A stretch of DNA of 5,899 nucleotides from CAYPTJ01 sp964413845. GTDB lineage: Bacteria > Patescibacteriota > WWE3 > 9FT-COMBO-53-11. The notes under the pieces are model-generated. The model did no database searches and was not told the DNA's origin. It worked only from the letters and a program-made list of their open reading frames with translations. Location of the stretch: positions 1 through 5,899 of the forward strand of contig CAYPTJ010000014.1 of assembly GCA_964413845.1 (NCBI GenBank). Reading direction: 5' to 3'. Positions within the stretch are counted from its first letter, which is position 1; each line of letters begins with the position of its first letter. The translations under genes and the position numbers were made by a program. Shown piece by piece: positions 1 through 4,503 of the stretch.

Positions 1-28
1 TCCGTCTTCTCAAACACAAGGAGGACAA

Positions 29-424
29 ATGAAATCCGAAGAGATAAAGAATTTCTTCAAACTGTACGAAAGAGCGAACCCTAAAACGCGGCAAAACGTT
101 CGTGACATTCTGGGTAGTGAGCCTTCAGAAAAGCTCTGGAAGAAAACGCCCCCCGACCCAGAAATGTTTGAAAAAGCCATGAGGTTGTTGAGAAACCTTC
201 GCAGCCAAGCGGGAGAATCACCTAAGGAATATCTGGAAACCGAAGCTTATTGGACCGAACGAATTGCAACCTCTTTCGGTCAAGCACTTCACCCGGAGCT
301 TCTAGAGGCGGTTACCCGTATTACCAAAGCGGAAAACCTTGGAAAGCAGGGGGTTGGCGTCTCACCGTCACTCGAGGAATCAAAATGGGAAATCTATTGT
401 TTTCTAGCATTATTACTGCCTTGA
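29..424 (+). CDS. Hypothetical protein, N-terminal part of a gene interrupted by in-frame TGA
   Basis: The start ATG is preceded by a strong Shine-Dalgarno AAGGAGG at 18-24. The 131-aa product is charged, largely helical and soluble, with no signal peptide or membrane span (starts MKSEEIKNFF). The family is not recognised. The stop TGA at 422-424 looks accidental. The same frame stays open for another 107 codons to TAA at 746-748, and the codons just after the stop (425-493) read as ordinary protein (EGFDPELAEFCGVS...). No terminator follows the TGA, whereas one sits directly after 748. The intact product would be about 239 aa. The break could be a nonsense mutation, a sequencing error, or true readthrough. 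I cannot exclude that this shortened form is the functional product. Confidence 0.6.
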   Translation: MKSEEIKNFFKLYERANPKTRQNVRDILGSEPSEKLWKKTPPDPEMFEKAMRLLRNLRSQAGESPKEYLETEAYWTERIATSFGQALHPELLEAVTRITKAENLGKQGVGVSPSLEESKWEIYCFLALLLP

Positions 425-493
425 GAAGGTTTTGATCCAGAACTTGCCGAATTCTGCGGCGTCTCGGAACAGGAGTACAGCCTAAAGCTGGAA

Positions 494-748
494 ATGGGCA
501 GGTATCACGTAACAACCGAAAAAGAACTCGAAGAGGCAAAAGCGATACGCGCTTTTCTCGATGGGCTTTCGTCAGAAGATAGAAAACTCGCACTGAAAAT
601 CATCAAGGCCGTAGGAGAGGCGGATATCGCATGGCGGACAGTTAAGGAGCTGGTTGATGATCCTAACTACTACCGAGCCGAGGACTTGGAGCAGAAGCTT
701 GAAGAAGTCGGGGCGATAGTAAAACTGCGTATCAGACGTAGGTTTTAA
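494..748 (+). CDS. C-terminal part of the interrupted gene (possible separate 84-aa ORF)
   Basis: This is the same reading frame as the ORF beginning at 29, continuing after the TGA at 422-424. The frame is open from 425, and ATG 494 is simply the first ATG in it. Its upstream region has only an AGGAG at 472-476, 17 bases away, which is too far for good initiation. Nearly every other gene here has a well-spaced strong site, so independent translation seems unlikely. The 84-aa segment is helical and rich in Glu/Lys/Arg, ending in a basic tail (LRIRRRF). The residues before 494 (ELAEFCGVS) resemble the second helix of a helix-turn-helix. A terminator at 756-796 closes the unit. Most likely this is the 3' half of a broken gene. 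Confidence 0.5.
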   Translation: MGRYHVTTEKELEEAKAIRAFLDGLSSEDRKLALKIIKAVGEADIAWRTVKELVDDPNYYRAEDLEQKLEEVGAIVKLRIRRRF

Positions 749-755
749 AAAAGTC

Positions 756-796
756 AGGTCTCAAGAGGATACGAATCCACTTTTGGGACCTTTTTT
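756..796 (+). terminator. Rho-independent terminator after the interrupted gene
   Basis: A hairpin with left arm from AGGTC (756-760) to GGAT and right arm from ATCC to GGACCT, a short ACGA loop (771-774) and a small internal mismatch, followed by a run of six T (791-796). It lies 8 bases after the TAA at 746-748, so it ends the transcript of the gene at 29-748. Confidence 0.8.
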
Positions 797-868
797 GTGG
801 GAAAAATGCAAAAAAACGGCGGGGTAGCCATCCCCTTTGTCAGTTAGCAATACTTTTCTTCTAGAATT

Positions 869-877
869 TGCTATACT
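869..877 (+). promoter_or_regulatory. Extended -10 promoter for the micro-ORF cassette
   Basis: TGCTATACT matches an extended -10 element (TGn plus TATACT at 872-877). No convincing -35 hexamer lies 16-18 bases upstream. It follows the terminator at 756-796 and precedes the first micro-ORF by about 50 bases, so it is the likely start of that transcript. The same TGCTATA core recurs in the promoter at 3615-3643. The stretch 797-868 shows nothing else I can support. Confidence 0.5.
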
Positions 878-926
878 TAGGTTAATCGAATCCAGACTAC
901 AGGTTTTAAAAGCGGGAGGAGACATA

Positions 927-1028
927 ATGGAGTACTTCGTCTTTGTTGAAGTTCTAGCTTTTTTACATCGCTTGCGAATTCGTTTTAACAAAAAAGTGTG
1001 TCTTGATCTTGATTCATGGGAGTATTGA
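927..1028 (+). CDS. Micro-ORF, 33-aa hypothetical peptide
   Basis: ATG at 927 follows GGGAGGAG (914-921) at ideal spacing. A longer reading from TTG 837 is open but lacks a ribosome site and would begin upstream of the likely promoter, so the ATG is preferred. The peptide has a hydrophobic aromatic N-terminal half (MEYFVFVEVLAFL), a basic centre (HRLRIRFNKK) and an acidic end with one Cys and Trp. It could be an amphipathic or membrane-associated peptide. No family is recognised. It ends at TGA 1026-1028, whose final A opens the AAAGGAG ribosome site of the next micro-ORF, so the two are probably co-transcribed and translationally linked. Confidence 0.5.
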   Translation: MEYFVFVEVLAFLHRLRIRFNKKVCLDLDSWEY

Positions 1029-1041
1029 AAGGAGCCAGAAG

Positions 1042-1167
1042 ATGCTCGAAAAGATTTTTCTTTCCGTTCTGTTAATCCTTGGCGCTATCTTCGGAGCGGC
1101 CAGATATCTTATCACCTCCGTAAGAGTTTTCAACGAGTGGGCGTGGCGCTGGTCAGATCAGAACTAA
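1042..1167 (+). CDS. Micro-ORF, 41-aa single-pass membrane peptide
   Basis: ATG at 1042 is preceded by AAAGGAG (1028-1034) at 7-base spacing. The 41-aa product has a short N-terminal charged patch, one hydrophobic helix (about residues 5-24, IFLSVLLILGAIFGAA), then a polar tail with three Trp close together (EWAWRWSDQN). One membrane span with a Trp-rich interfacial tail is the straightforward reading. The family is unknown. It lies 13 bases after the 33-aa micro-ORF and is followed 7 bases later by a perfect terminator, so the pair forms a compact transcription unit. Its ribosome site, clean stop and terminator argue that it is a real gene in spite of its size. Confidence 0.6.
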   Translation: MLEKIFLSVLLILGAIFGAARYLITSVRVFNEWAWRWSDQN

Positions 1168-1174
1168 CTTCCCT

Positions 1175-1221
1175 GGCGATCGTTTTTGGTATTCTTAATG
1201 CCAAACCGGTCGCCTTTTTTT
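1175..1221 (+). terminator. Rho-independent terminator after the micro-ORF pair
   Basis: The arms GGCGATCG (1175-1182) and CGGTCGCC (1207-1214) pair over 8 bp with one G-T wobble. An inner TTTGG/CCAAA pairing extends the stem. Seven T follow (1215-1221). This is among the clearest terminators in the window. Confidence 0.85.
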
Positions 1222-1228
1222 GTAGCTA

Positions 1229-1257
1229 TTGACTTAAATCTCAAACTATAGTACTAA
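1229..1257 (+). promoter_or_regulatory. Candidate sigma-70-type promoter for the lipoprotein unit
   Basis: TTGACT (1229-1234) is a good -35. At 17-base spacing lies TACTAA (1252-1257), a weak -10; TATAGT also occurs but only 12 bases away. The position, immediately after a terminator and before the leader ORF and lipoprotein gene, supports a promoter here. The exact -10 is uncertain. Confidence 0.5.
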
Positions 1258-1291
1258 TTACTTGTTTCTCAATTGAGGAGGGTTTGACAGA

Positions 1292-1354
1292 ATGGTTACT
1301 AAGGAAAAGGGGGAAAGGCGAGGCGTGCGTTTGCCACGCAAAAAATGTGACTAG
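1292..1354 (+). CDS. 20-aa basic leader ORF upstream of the lipoprotein
   Basis: ATG at 1292 sits 9 bases after GAGGAGGG (1275-1282), one of the best ribosome sites in the window, and the ORF ends at TAG 1352-1354. The 20-aa product is strongly basic (8 Lys/Arg; MVTKEKGERRGVRLPRKKCD). It overlaps, in another frame, the upstream extension of the lipoprotein frame. Because the lipoprotein has its own start and ribosome site at 1389, the strong site at 1275 is best explained by this ORF. It may be a regulatory leader peptide or a small independent gene. The alternative is that the site serves the TTG at 1284 of the lipoprotein frame, but that spacing is only one base. Confidence 0.4.
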   Translation: MVTKEKGERRGVRLPRKKCD

Positions 1355-1388
1355 GGCAAAAAAAGAGAGAGAAAAGGAGAAAAAGGAA

Positions 1389-2438
1389 ATGGGCGGGCTA
1401 CGATCAAAAATACCGGTTCTCAAAGCAACGGTCGTGTGGCTTGCGGTTTTGAGTATCTTGCCAGCCATGCTGCTCGCGTCTTGTGTCTTTGAGGCGGTCG
1501 GCCCGGACGGGAAGTCCCTGCCGATAGACCACTTCAGCCTAAAGACCCTGGAAATTGTCGTTCGCGAAGACGGTTCGGTCGACCTGAGCCGAGTACCGAT
1601 TGCAGGAACTCTCATTCCGGCGGTGATGCGTCTTTATGGCTTTGATCCGGAAACGATCCTTCCTGAAACCTTGGTAAATTTCGTCAGGGAGTCAAAAATC
1701 CTGAGCTTTCGGATCACCAAGGTCAAAGACGGTCTGACCTTCTTCATAGATGGCCAGCGAATGCTGACTTTTTATGGGGGAACAAAGGAATGGGAAAACT
1801 TTGCCCACTGGTATCCGGCTTTGATGCCCGCGGATATTTTTGGGCCCACGATCGCAGAGGTGGCCAAGCTAATCCCCCTACCAGGATTTGACATCGTCGT
1901 CCTCTTTGAGCAAGAAGGCGGCTTGCTATCTCCGGGGGTGGAGCGGCTCACTTCGGCGGAGCTTGAAAAAATCAAGCCCGAACCGGTGGACCTAACTCTT
2001 GCGGTCAGGATTACCTATGACGAGAACGGCGCGCCATCGATTTCTGGGGTGAACATCCCAGAATTGCTGGACAACTTTTCCATTCCCGCGCCCGGGCAAA
2101 ACGAATCGGGCGACTTCGTTCTTGACCAGCAAACTTCTCTCAAAGAGATTCTGGATTCGGCGGGGGTGATCATCCCGGGATACGCTTTGTACCTAAACCC
2201 TGCCTCCCAGCAAATCCTTTTGAAGGAGGGGGTCAAAACTGCAAATTTGAAGCTTTCGATTGAAGGACTCAAGCTTCGGATCAATGAGGACGATTTGCCG
2301 GCGGTCACCTGGAACACTAACGTTCTTAACCAGATGGAAGCAAAAGCTTTCCAACTGGGTTGGAATCCGATGGGACTCGTGAACGCTCTCGGGCGGATTG
2401 AAGTCGGGGTGACGGTCGAGTTCGCAGGCACTAAATAA
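1389..2438 (+). CDS. Putative lipoprotein with two related alpha/beta segments
   Basis: The frame is open from TTG 1284, but ATG 1389 is chosen. It has AAGGAG at 1374-1379 with 9-base spacing and gives a classic lipoprotein signal: basic start, hydrophobic core, and lipobox LASC with the lipidated Cys at residue 32. The 35 extra residues of the longer reading are highly charged and would bury the signal peptide. The mature 317 residues are predicted to sit outside the cytoplasmic membrane, anchored by lipid. Two stretches share a pattern of two beta strands around a Gly-Leu turn: residues about 104-128 (FRITKVKDGLTFFIDGQRM) and about 284-308 (LKLSIEGLKLRINEDDLP). The second resembles a motif I associate with Chloroflexota surface proteins, from memory only. 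The function is unknown. The membrane-protein gene follows 12 bases later. Confidence 0.8.
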   Translation: MGGLRSKIPVLKATVVWLAVLSILPAMLLASCVFEAVGPDGKSLPIDHFSLKTLEIVVREDGSVDLSRVPIAGTLIPAVMRLYGFDPETILPETLVNFVRESKILSFRITKVKDGLTFFIDGQRMLTFYGGTKEWENFAHWYPALMPADIFGPTIAEVAKLIPLPGFDIVVLFEQEGGLLSPGVERLTSAELEKIKPEPVDLTLAVRITYDENGAPSISGVNIPELLDNFSIPAPGQNESGDFVLDQQTSLKEILDSAGVIIPGYALYLNPASQQILLKEGVKTANLKLSIEGLKLRINEDDLPAVTWNTNVLNQMEAKAFQLGWNPMGLVNALGRIEVGVTVEFAGTK

Positions 2439-2450
2439 GGGAGGCCAGCG

Positions 2451-2729
2451 ATGAAAGACTGGCTGGAAAAACACAGGAAGTGGATTACGGGAGCTTTCTT
2501 TCTCCTTCTCCTAATCCTCATCCTAAATGCCATCCTGAACTTTGGGCTTGCGAGCGTAGGAGCGCTCATCATAGGAGGAGTCTTGGGCTTGATCGTGTTT
2601 CTGATCCTGACCAACTCCTTCTGGCCAAACCTCAAGTGGATAGTGGGGCTTGGTCTGCTGATTGCCTTTTTGATCTTACTATCCACCTGCGGCAGCTTTT
2701 GGATTAAGACTATCGAAATCTGTCCCTGA
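2451..2729 (+). CDS. Small three-helix membrane protein
   Basis: ATG at 2451 follows AAGGGAGG (2437-2444), which overlaps the stop of the lipoprotein gene, so the two are likely translated together. The 92-aa product has a basic N-terminus (MKDWLEKHRKW) and three hydrophobic segments: about residues 13-31, 33-53 and 63-81. A short tail carries two Cys. The positive N-terminus suggests it stays in the cytoplasm, placing the C-terminus outside. No family is recognised. Pairing with a lipoprotein in a two-gene unit suggests a joint envelope role, which is inference. It ends at TGA 2727-2729, just ahead of a hairpin, which supports TGA as a normal stop in this genome. Confidence 0.75.
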   Translation: MKDWLEKHRKWITGAFFLLLLILILNAILNFGLASVGALIIGGVLGLIVFLILTNSFWPNLKWIVGLGLLIAFLILLSTCGSFWIKTIEICP

Positions 2730-2735
2730 ATCACT

Positions 2736-2773
2736 AGGCTGGGCTAGAGTATCCCTCTCCCAGCCTTCTCTTT
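2736..2773 (+). terminator. Hairpin terminator (weak T-tract) after the lipoprotein/membrane unit
   Basis: AGGCTGGG (2736-2743) pairs perfectly with CCCAGCCT (2759-2766). The stem is extended by AGAG/CTCT across a two-base bulge with a five-base loop (2750-2754). The downstream tract TTCTCTTT is interrupted by C, so termination may be partial. This could let some transcription continue into the gene at 2789, which shows no promoter of its own. Confidence 0.65.
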
Positions 2774-2788
2774 AATAAAGGAGGAAAA

Positions 2789-3127
2789 GTGACTGATTTA
2801 GGTCAAATCTATGCGGCTTTTCTGGCAACAACGGATAAAAACAGTCGGGAGGCACACGAAAGACTCCTCTCTATCGAAGCGCTTGCTCGCCTTAAGAAAG
2901 CGGAAGAGGGGCTTGAGAAAATCCCTCTTTGGGTGAATTGCGTAGAGAAATATTTGCACACGGAAAACTGCCCCATCAAGTTTCCAACCCTTCTTCTACT
3001 TGACGCTGTAATGAGCCGACCAGGAGACATCCCAGAAGCGGAAGCGTGGGCTCAGTTCGGGAGAATCCTCTATATTCTTGCCACCCATAGGCTGATTGCA
3101 GAAGTATCTATCAAGCCGCTCGGATAA
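2789..3127 (+). CDS. Hypothetical 112-aa helical cytosolic protein
   Basis: The start is GTG 2789, with AAAGGAGG (2777-2784) at 4-base spacing. The protein has no signal peptide or strong membrane span. It looks almost entirely alpha-helical, with a charged amphipathic stretch around residues 19-44 (Glu/Lys/Arg/Leu-rich) and a hydrophobic stretch around residues 64-72 (KFPTLLLLD). Two Cys (residues about 51 and 61) lack any metal-motif spacing. The family is not recognised. It is separated from the upstream membrane protein by a hairpin of uncertain strength and has no visible promoter, so it may depend on readthrough. A strong terminator follows at once, shared with the convergent gene. Confidence 0.65.
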   Translation: MTDLGQIYAAFLATTDKNSREAHERLLSIEALARLKKAEEGLEKIPLWVNCVEKYLHTENCPIKFPTLLLLDAVMSRPGDIPEAEAWAQFGRILYILATHRLIAEVSIKPLG

Positions 3128-3132
3128 AAAAA

Positions 3133-3171
3133 GAAAACCCCACCAAGATATTATTCTTTGTGGGGGTTTTT
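3133..3171. terminator. Bidirectional terminator between convergent genes
   Basis: CCCCAC (3138-3143) pairs with GTGGGG (3160-3165), with AAGA/TCTT extending the stem inward. A-rich sequence precedes it (3126-3137, only one G) and T5 follows (3167-3171), so the hairpin has a T-tract when read from either strand. It lies between the + gene ending at 3127 and the - gene ending at 3196 and can serve both. Confidence 0.8.
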
Positions 3172-3195
3172 ATTTAAAAAGATATAAAAGTCGAG

Positions 3196-3528
3196 TCACT
3201 CCCACCGCTGCGGAGGGGGCGTGTACTCGTTGCAACCGCGCGTATCTACCCCCGGCAAAGCGCGACAAGGTCCTGCATTGGGATGTTCACTAAATGGTTG
3301 TCCACAGACAAGACACTTTTCTTGTGCAGCGTTCTCACCAGGAAAAACGAAGCCATCACAAATAAACAGCCGCTTACCATTAACCCAATCGAAAAGAGAG
3401 CCACCATAGGGCGCGTGCTTGTCGAATCGGCGTCCGCAACGTGCGCAAATCACTCCTGCATAAGGAGGGTCCTCCGCGTGTCCCACTGCTGAAAAGCTTC
3501 CTTCATCGTCGAAGCAAGAGCTAGCCAT
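3196..3528 (-). CDS. Small protein with two tandem CxxCGxxFxxH zinc-type motifs
   Basis: On the - strand, ATG (3526-3528) is preceded by an AGGAG ribosome site (3536-3540 on the + strand) and a good promoter. The 110-aa product carries two similar units. Unit 1 is C28-x2-C31-G-x2-F35-x2-H38 with a later C57. Unit 2 is C72-x2-C75-G-x2-F79-x2-H82 with C88 and C99. The distance from H to the last Cys is nearly equal in both (19 and 17 residues), so each could form a CCHC zinc site and the gene probably arose by internal duplication. Small proteins with CxxCGxxFxxH cores occur in phage and accessory genomes, by general recollection. Nucleic-acid or protein binding is possible but unproven. It is the only gene on this strand. 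Confidence 0.75.
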   Translation of the reverse strand: MASSCFDDEGSFSAVGHAEDPPYAGVICARCGRRFDKHAPYGGSLFDWVNGKRLFICDGFVFPGENAAQEKCLVCGQPFSEHPNAGPCRALPGVDTRGCNEYTPPPQRWE

Positions 3529-3567
3529 GTTTTATCTCCTCTTCCTTTCGTGTTCAAATTTTAGCTG

Positions 3568-3596
3568 ATTCTACCAAAGATATTGCCTAAGGTCAA
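3568..3596 (-). promoter_or_regulatory. Promoter of the tandem zinc-motif gene
   Basis: Read on the - strand: TTGACC (3591-3596), 17 bases, then TAGAAT (3568-3573). Both hexamers are close to the sigma-70 consensus at ideal spacing. The start codon is about 40 bases downstream. It is back-to-back with the + promoter at 3615-3643. Confidence 0.7.
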
Positions 3597-3614
3597 ACTA
3601 TGTGAGTTAAAGGG

Positions 3615-3643
3615 TTGACTTTTAGAATAATTTATGCTATAAG
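3615..3643 (+). promoter_or_regulatory. Strong promoter of the three-gene envelope operon
   Basis: TTGACT (3615-3620), a 17-base spacer, then TATAAG (3638-3643) with an extended -10 TG at 3635-3636. It is the best promoter match in the window. The leader to ATG 3702 is about 50 bases. The first TTG of this promoter is also where the downstream frame opens, so a TTG start there would be an artefact. Confidence 0.8.
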
Positions 3644-3701
3644 ACACGTATCGCACTTTACCAATTTAATGCAAATATATGAAAGGAAAGAGGAGGAAAA
3701 G

Positions 3702-4502
3702 ATGAAAAGGATCTTGGTGACCATGATGGTACTCGCAATTCTTTTTTCTGGTTGTACGAAAGCGGGTCAAGGGATAAGCCCTCTTGCTGGGCTTAACCCG
3801 ACTCCCGAAGCTGTGAAGGCTTCGGACTCGGCAACAATTGTGGTTGCTAAGGCAAGTGCCAAAGCCACCCAAACGCCAAGGGTCGGAGCGACGGCAGTGC
3901 AGACATCCGGAGGGCAGTATATCGAGGCCAATAAACCAGCCACGAACTACGATTACGTGGTCGACGGAGACACCGTCCGTTTTGACAAGGTGACTGGAAA
4001 AATCTTGGGCTTCGGTTTGCAAAAATCGGACGGAACAAGGATCAATGAGTCAGATACCTCAAAGATTGCACCAGAGGAAATCCGTTGGTCTGACCGGATG
4101 GCGATAATTCTCTGGAACGGGAACGCTGGTCTTCTTAAAACCGCCGTTTCCGGAAATCCAACTTGGCGGGAAATTCTAAACGTCACCATCTGGATCGCGC
4201 GCGGAGGTCTTTGGGTACTTACCAAAGACCCAAAGGTGAACATTGACCAATATACCGGTCAAGTTCCTATCCCGGGAAATATCCAGACGGTCGAATCCTG
4301 GCTGAAGCTTGTTTACGACGTGAACTTCAACCGAAGTTTATTTCAACAAAGGGACAGCCCCCAGCAAAATGTCTTGAATCAGCTGGGAATGAAAATTGAA
4401 GACATGCCGGATTCTTCGGCGGAATTCTCAACCCCTGAGAGTGTCGCAAAAGTATGTCCAGGGCTTATCCAACTAGCCGAAAAACGAGGCTGGGGAGGCT
4501 AA
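3702..4502 (+). CDS. Putative lipoprotein with Ala/Thr-rich linker
   Basis: ATG 3702 is chosen because AGGAGG (3691-3696) precedes it and it yields a short lipoprotein signal (MKRILVTMMVLAILFSGC, Cys at residue 18; the lipobox is FSGC, with Phe less usual at -3). The frame is open from TTG 3615, but that lies inside the promoter. Residues about 19-75 are an Ala/Thr/Pro/Lys linker (NPTPEA, TQTPR) typical of a surface spacer. The remaining 190 residues form a globular domain rich in Trp, with VVDGDTVRFDKVTGK near its start. The family is not recognised. The 266-aa protein should be lipid-anchored outside the membrane. Its stop is one base before the next ATG, so the two genes are tightly coupled and likely act together. 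Confidence 0.8.
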   Translation: MKRILVTMMVLAILFSGCTKAGQGISPLAGLNPTPEAVKASDSATIVVAKASAKATQTPRVGATAVQTSGGQYIEANKPATNYDYVVDGDTVRFDKVTGKILGFGLQKSDGTRINESDTSKIAPEEIRWSDRMAIILWNGNAGLLKTAVSGNPTWREILNVTIWIARGGLWVLTKDPKVNIDQYTGQVPIPGNIQTVESWLKLVYDVNFNRSLFQQRDSPQQNVLNQLGMKIEDMPDSSAEFSTPESVAKVCPGLIQLAEKRGWGG

Positions 4503-4503
4503 A

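Noticed and set aside
422..460. TGA as a selenocysteine codon with a downstream SECIS hairpin
   Set aside because: Only short stems (GTTTT/AGAAC and GCCG/CGGC) lie downstream, without a convincing bacterial SECIS shape, and the flanking protein context shows no redox motif.
811..836. Short GGGG/CCCC hairpin in the intergenic region
   Set aside because: Only four base pairs with no T-tract or clear role; likely chance.
837..926. N-terminal extension of the 33-aa micro-ORF from TTG 837
   Set aside because: It has no ribosome site and begins upstream of the likely -10 element at 872-877.
1241..1615. 124-aa open frame on the - strand
   Set aside because: It is antisense to the lipoprotein start and the promoter region, with low-complexity Phe/Ser runs arising from the purine-rich + strand.
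2015..2734. 239-aa open frame on the - strand
   Set aside because: It lies opposite the lipoprotein and membrane-protein genes, has Ser/Pro/Arg-rich shadow composition, and would be read through a terminator hairpin.
3221..3492. Two + strand ORFs overlapping the zinc-motif gene
   Set aside because: They have no ribosome sites and sit opposite a - strand gene with its own promoter, ribosome site and conserved-looking Cys/His motifs.
29..3528. Genome-wide TGA recoding (Trp or Gly)
   Set aside because: The genes ending at 1028, 2729 and 3196 use TGA as their stop, and those at 2729 and 3196 run almost directly into terminators. Trp is encoded by TGG throughout, and the longer genes have no internal TGA.
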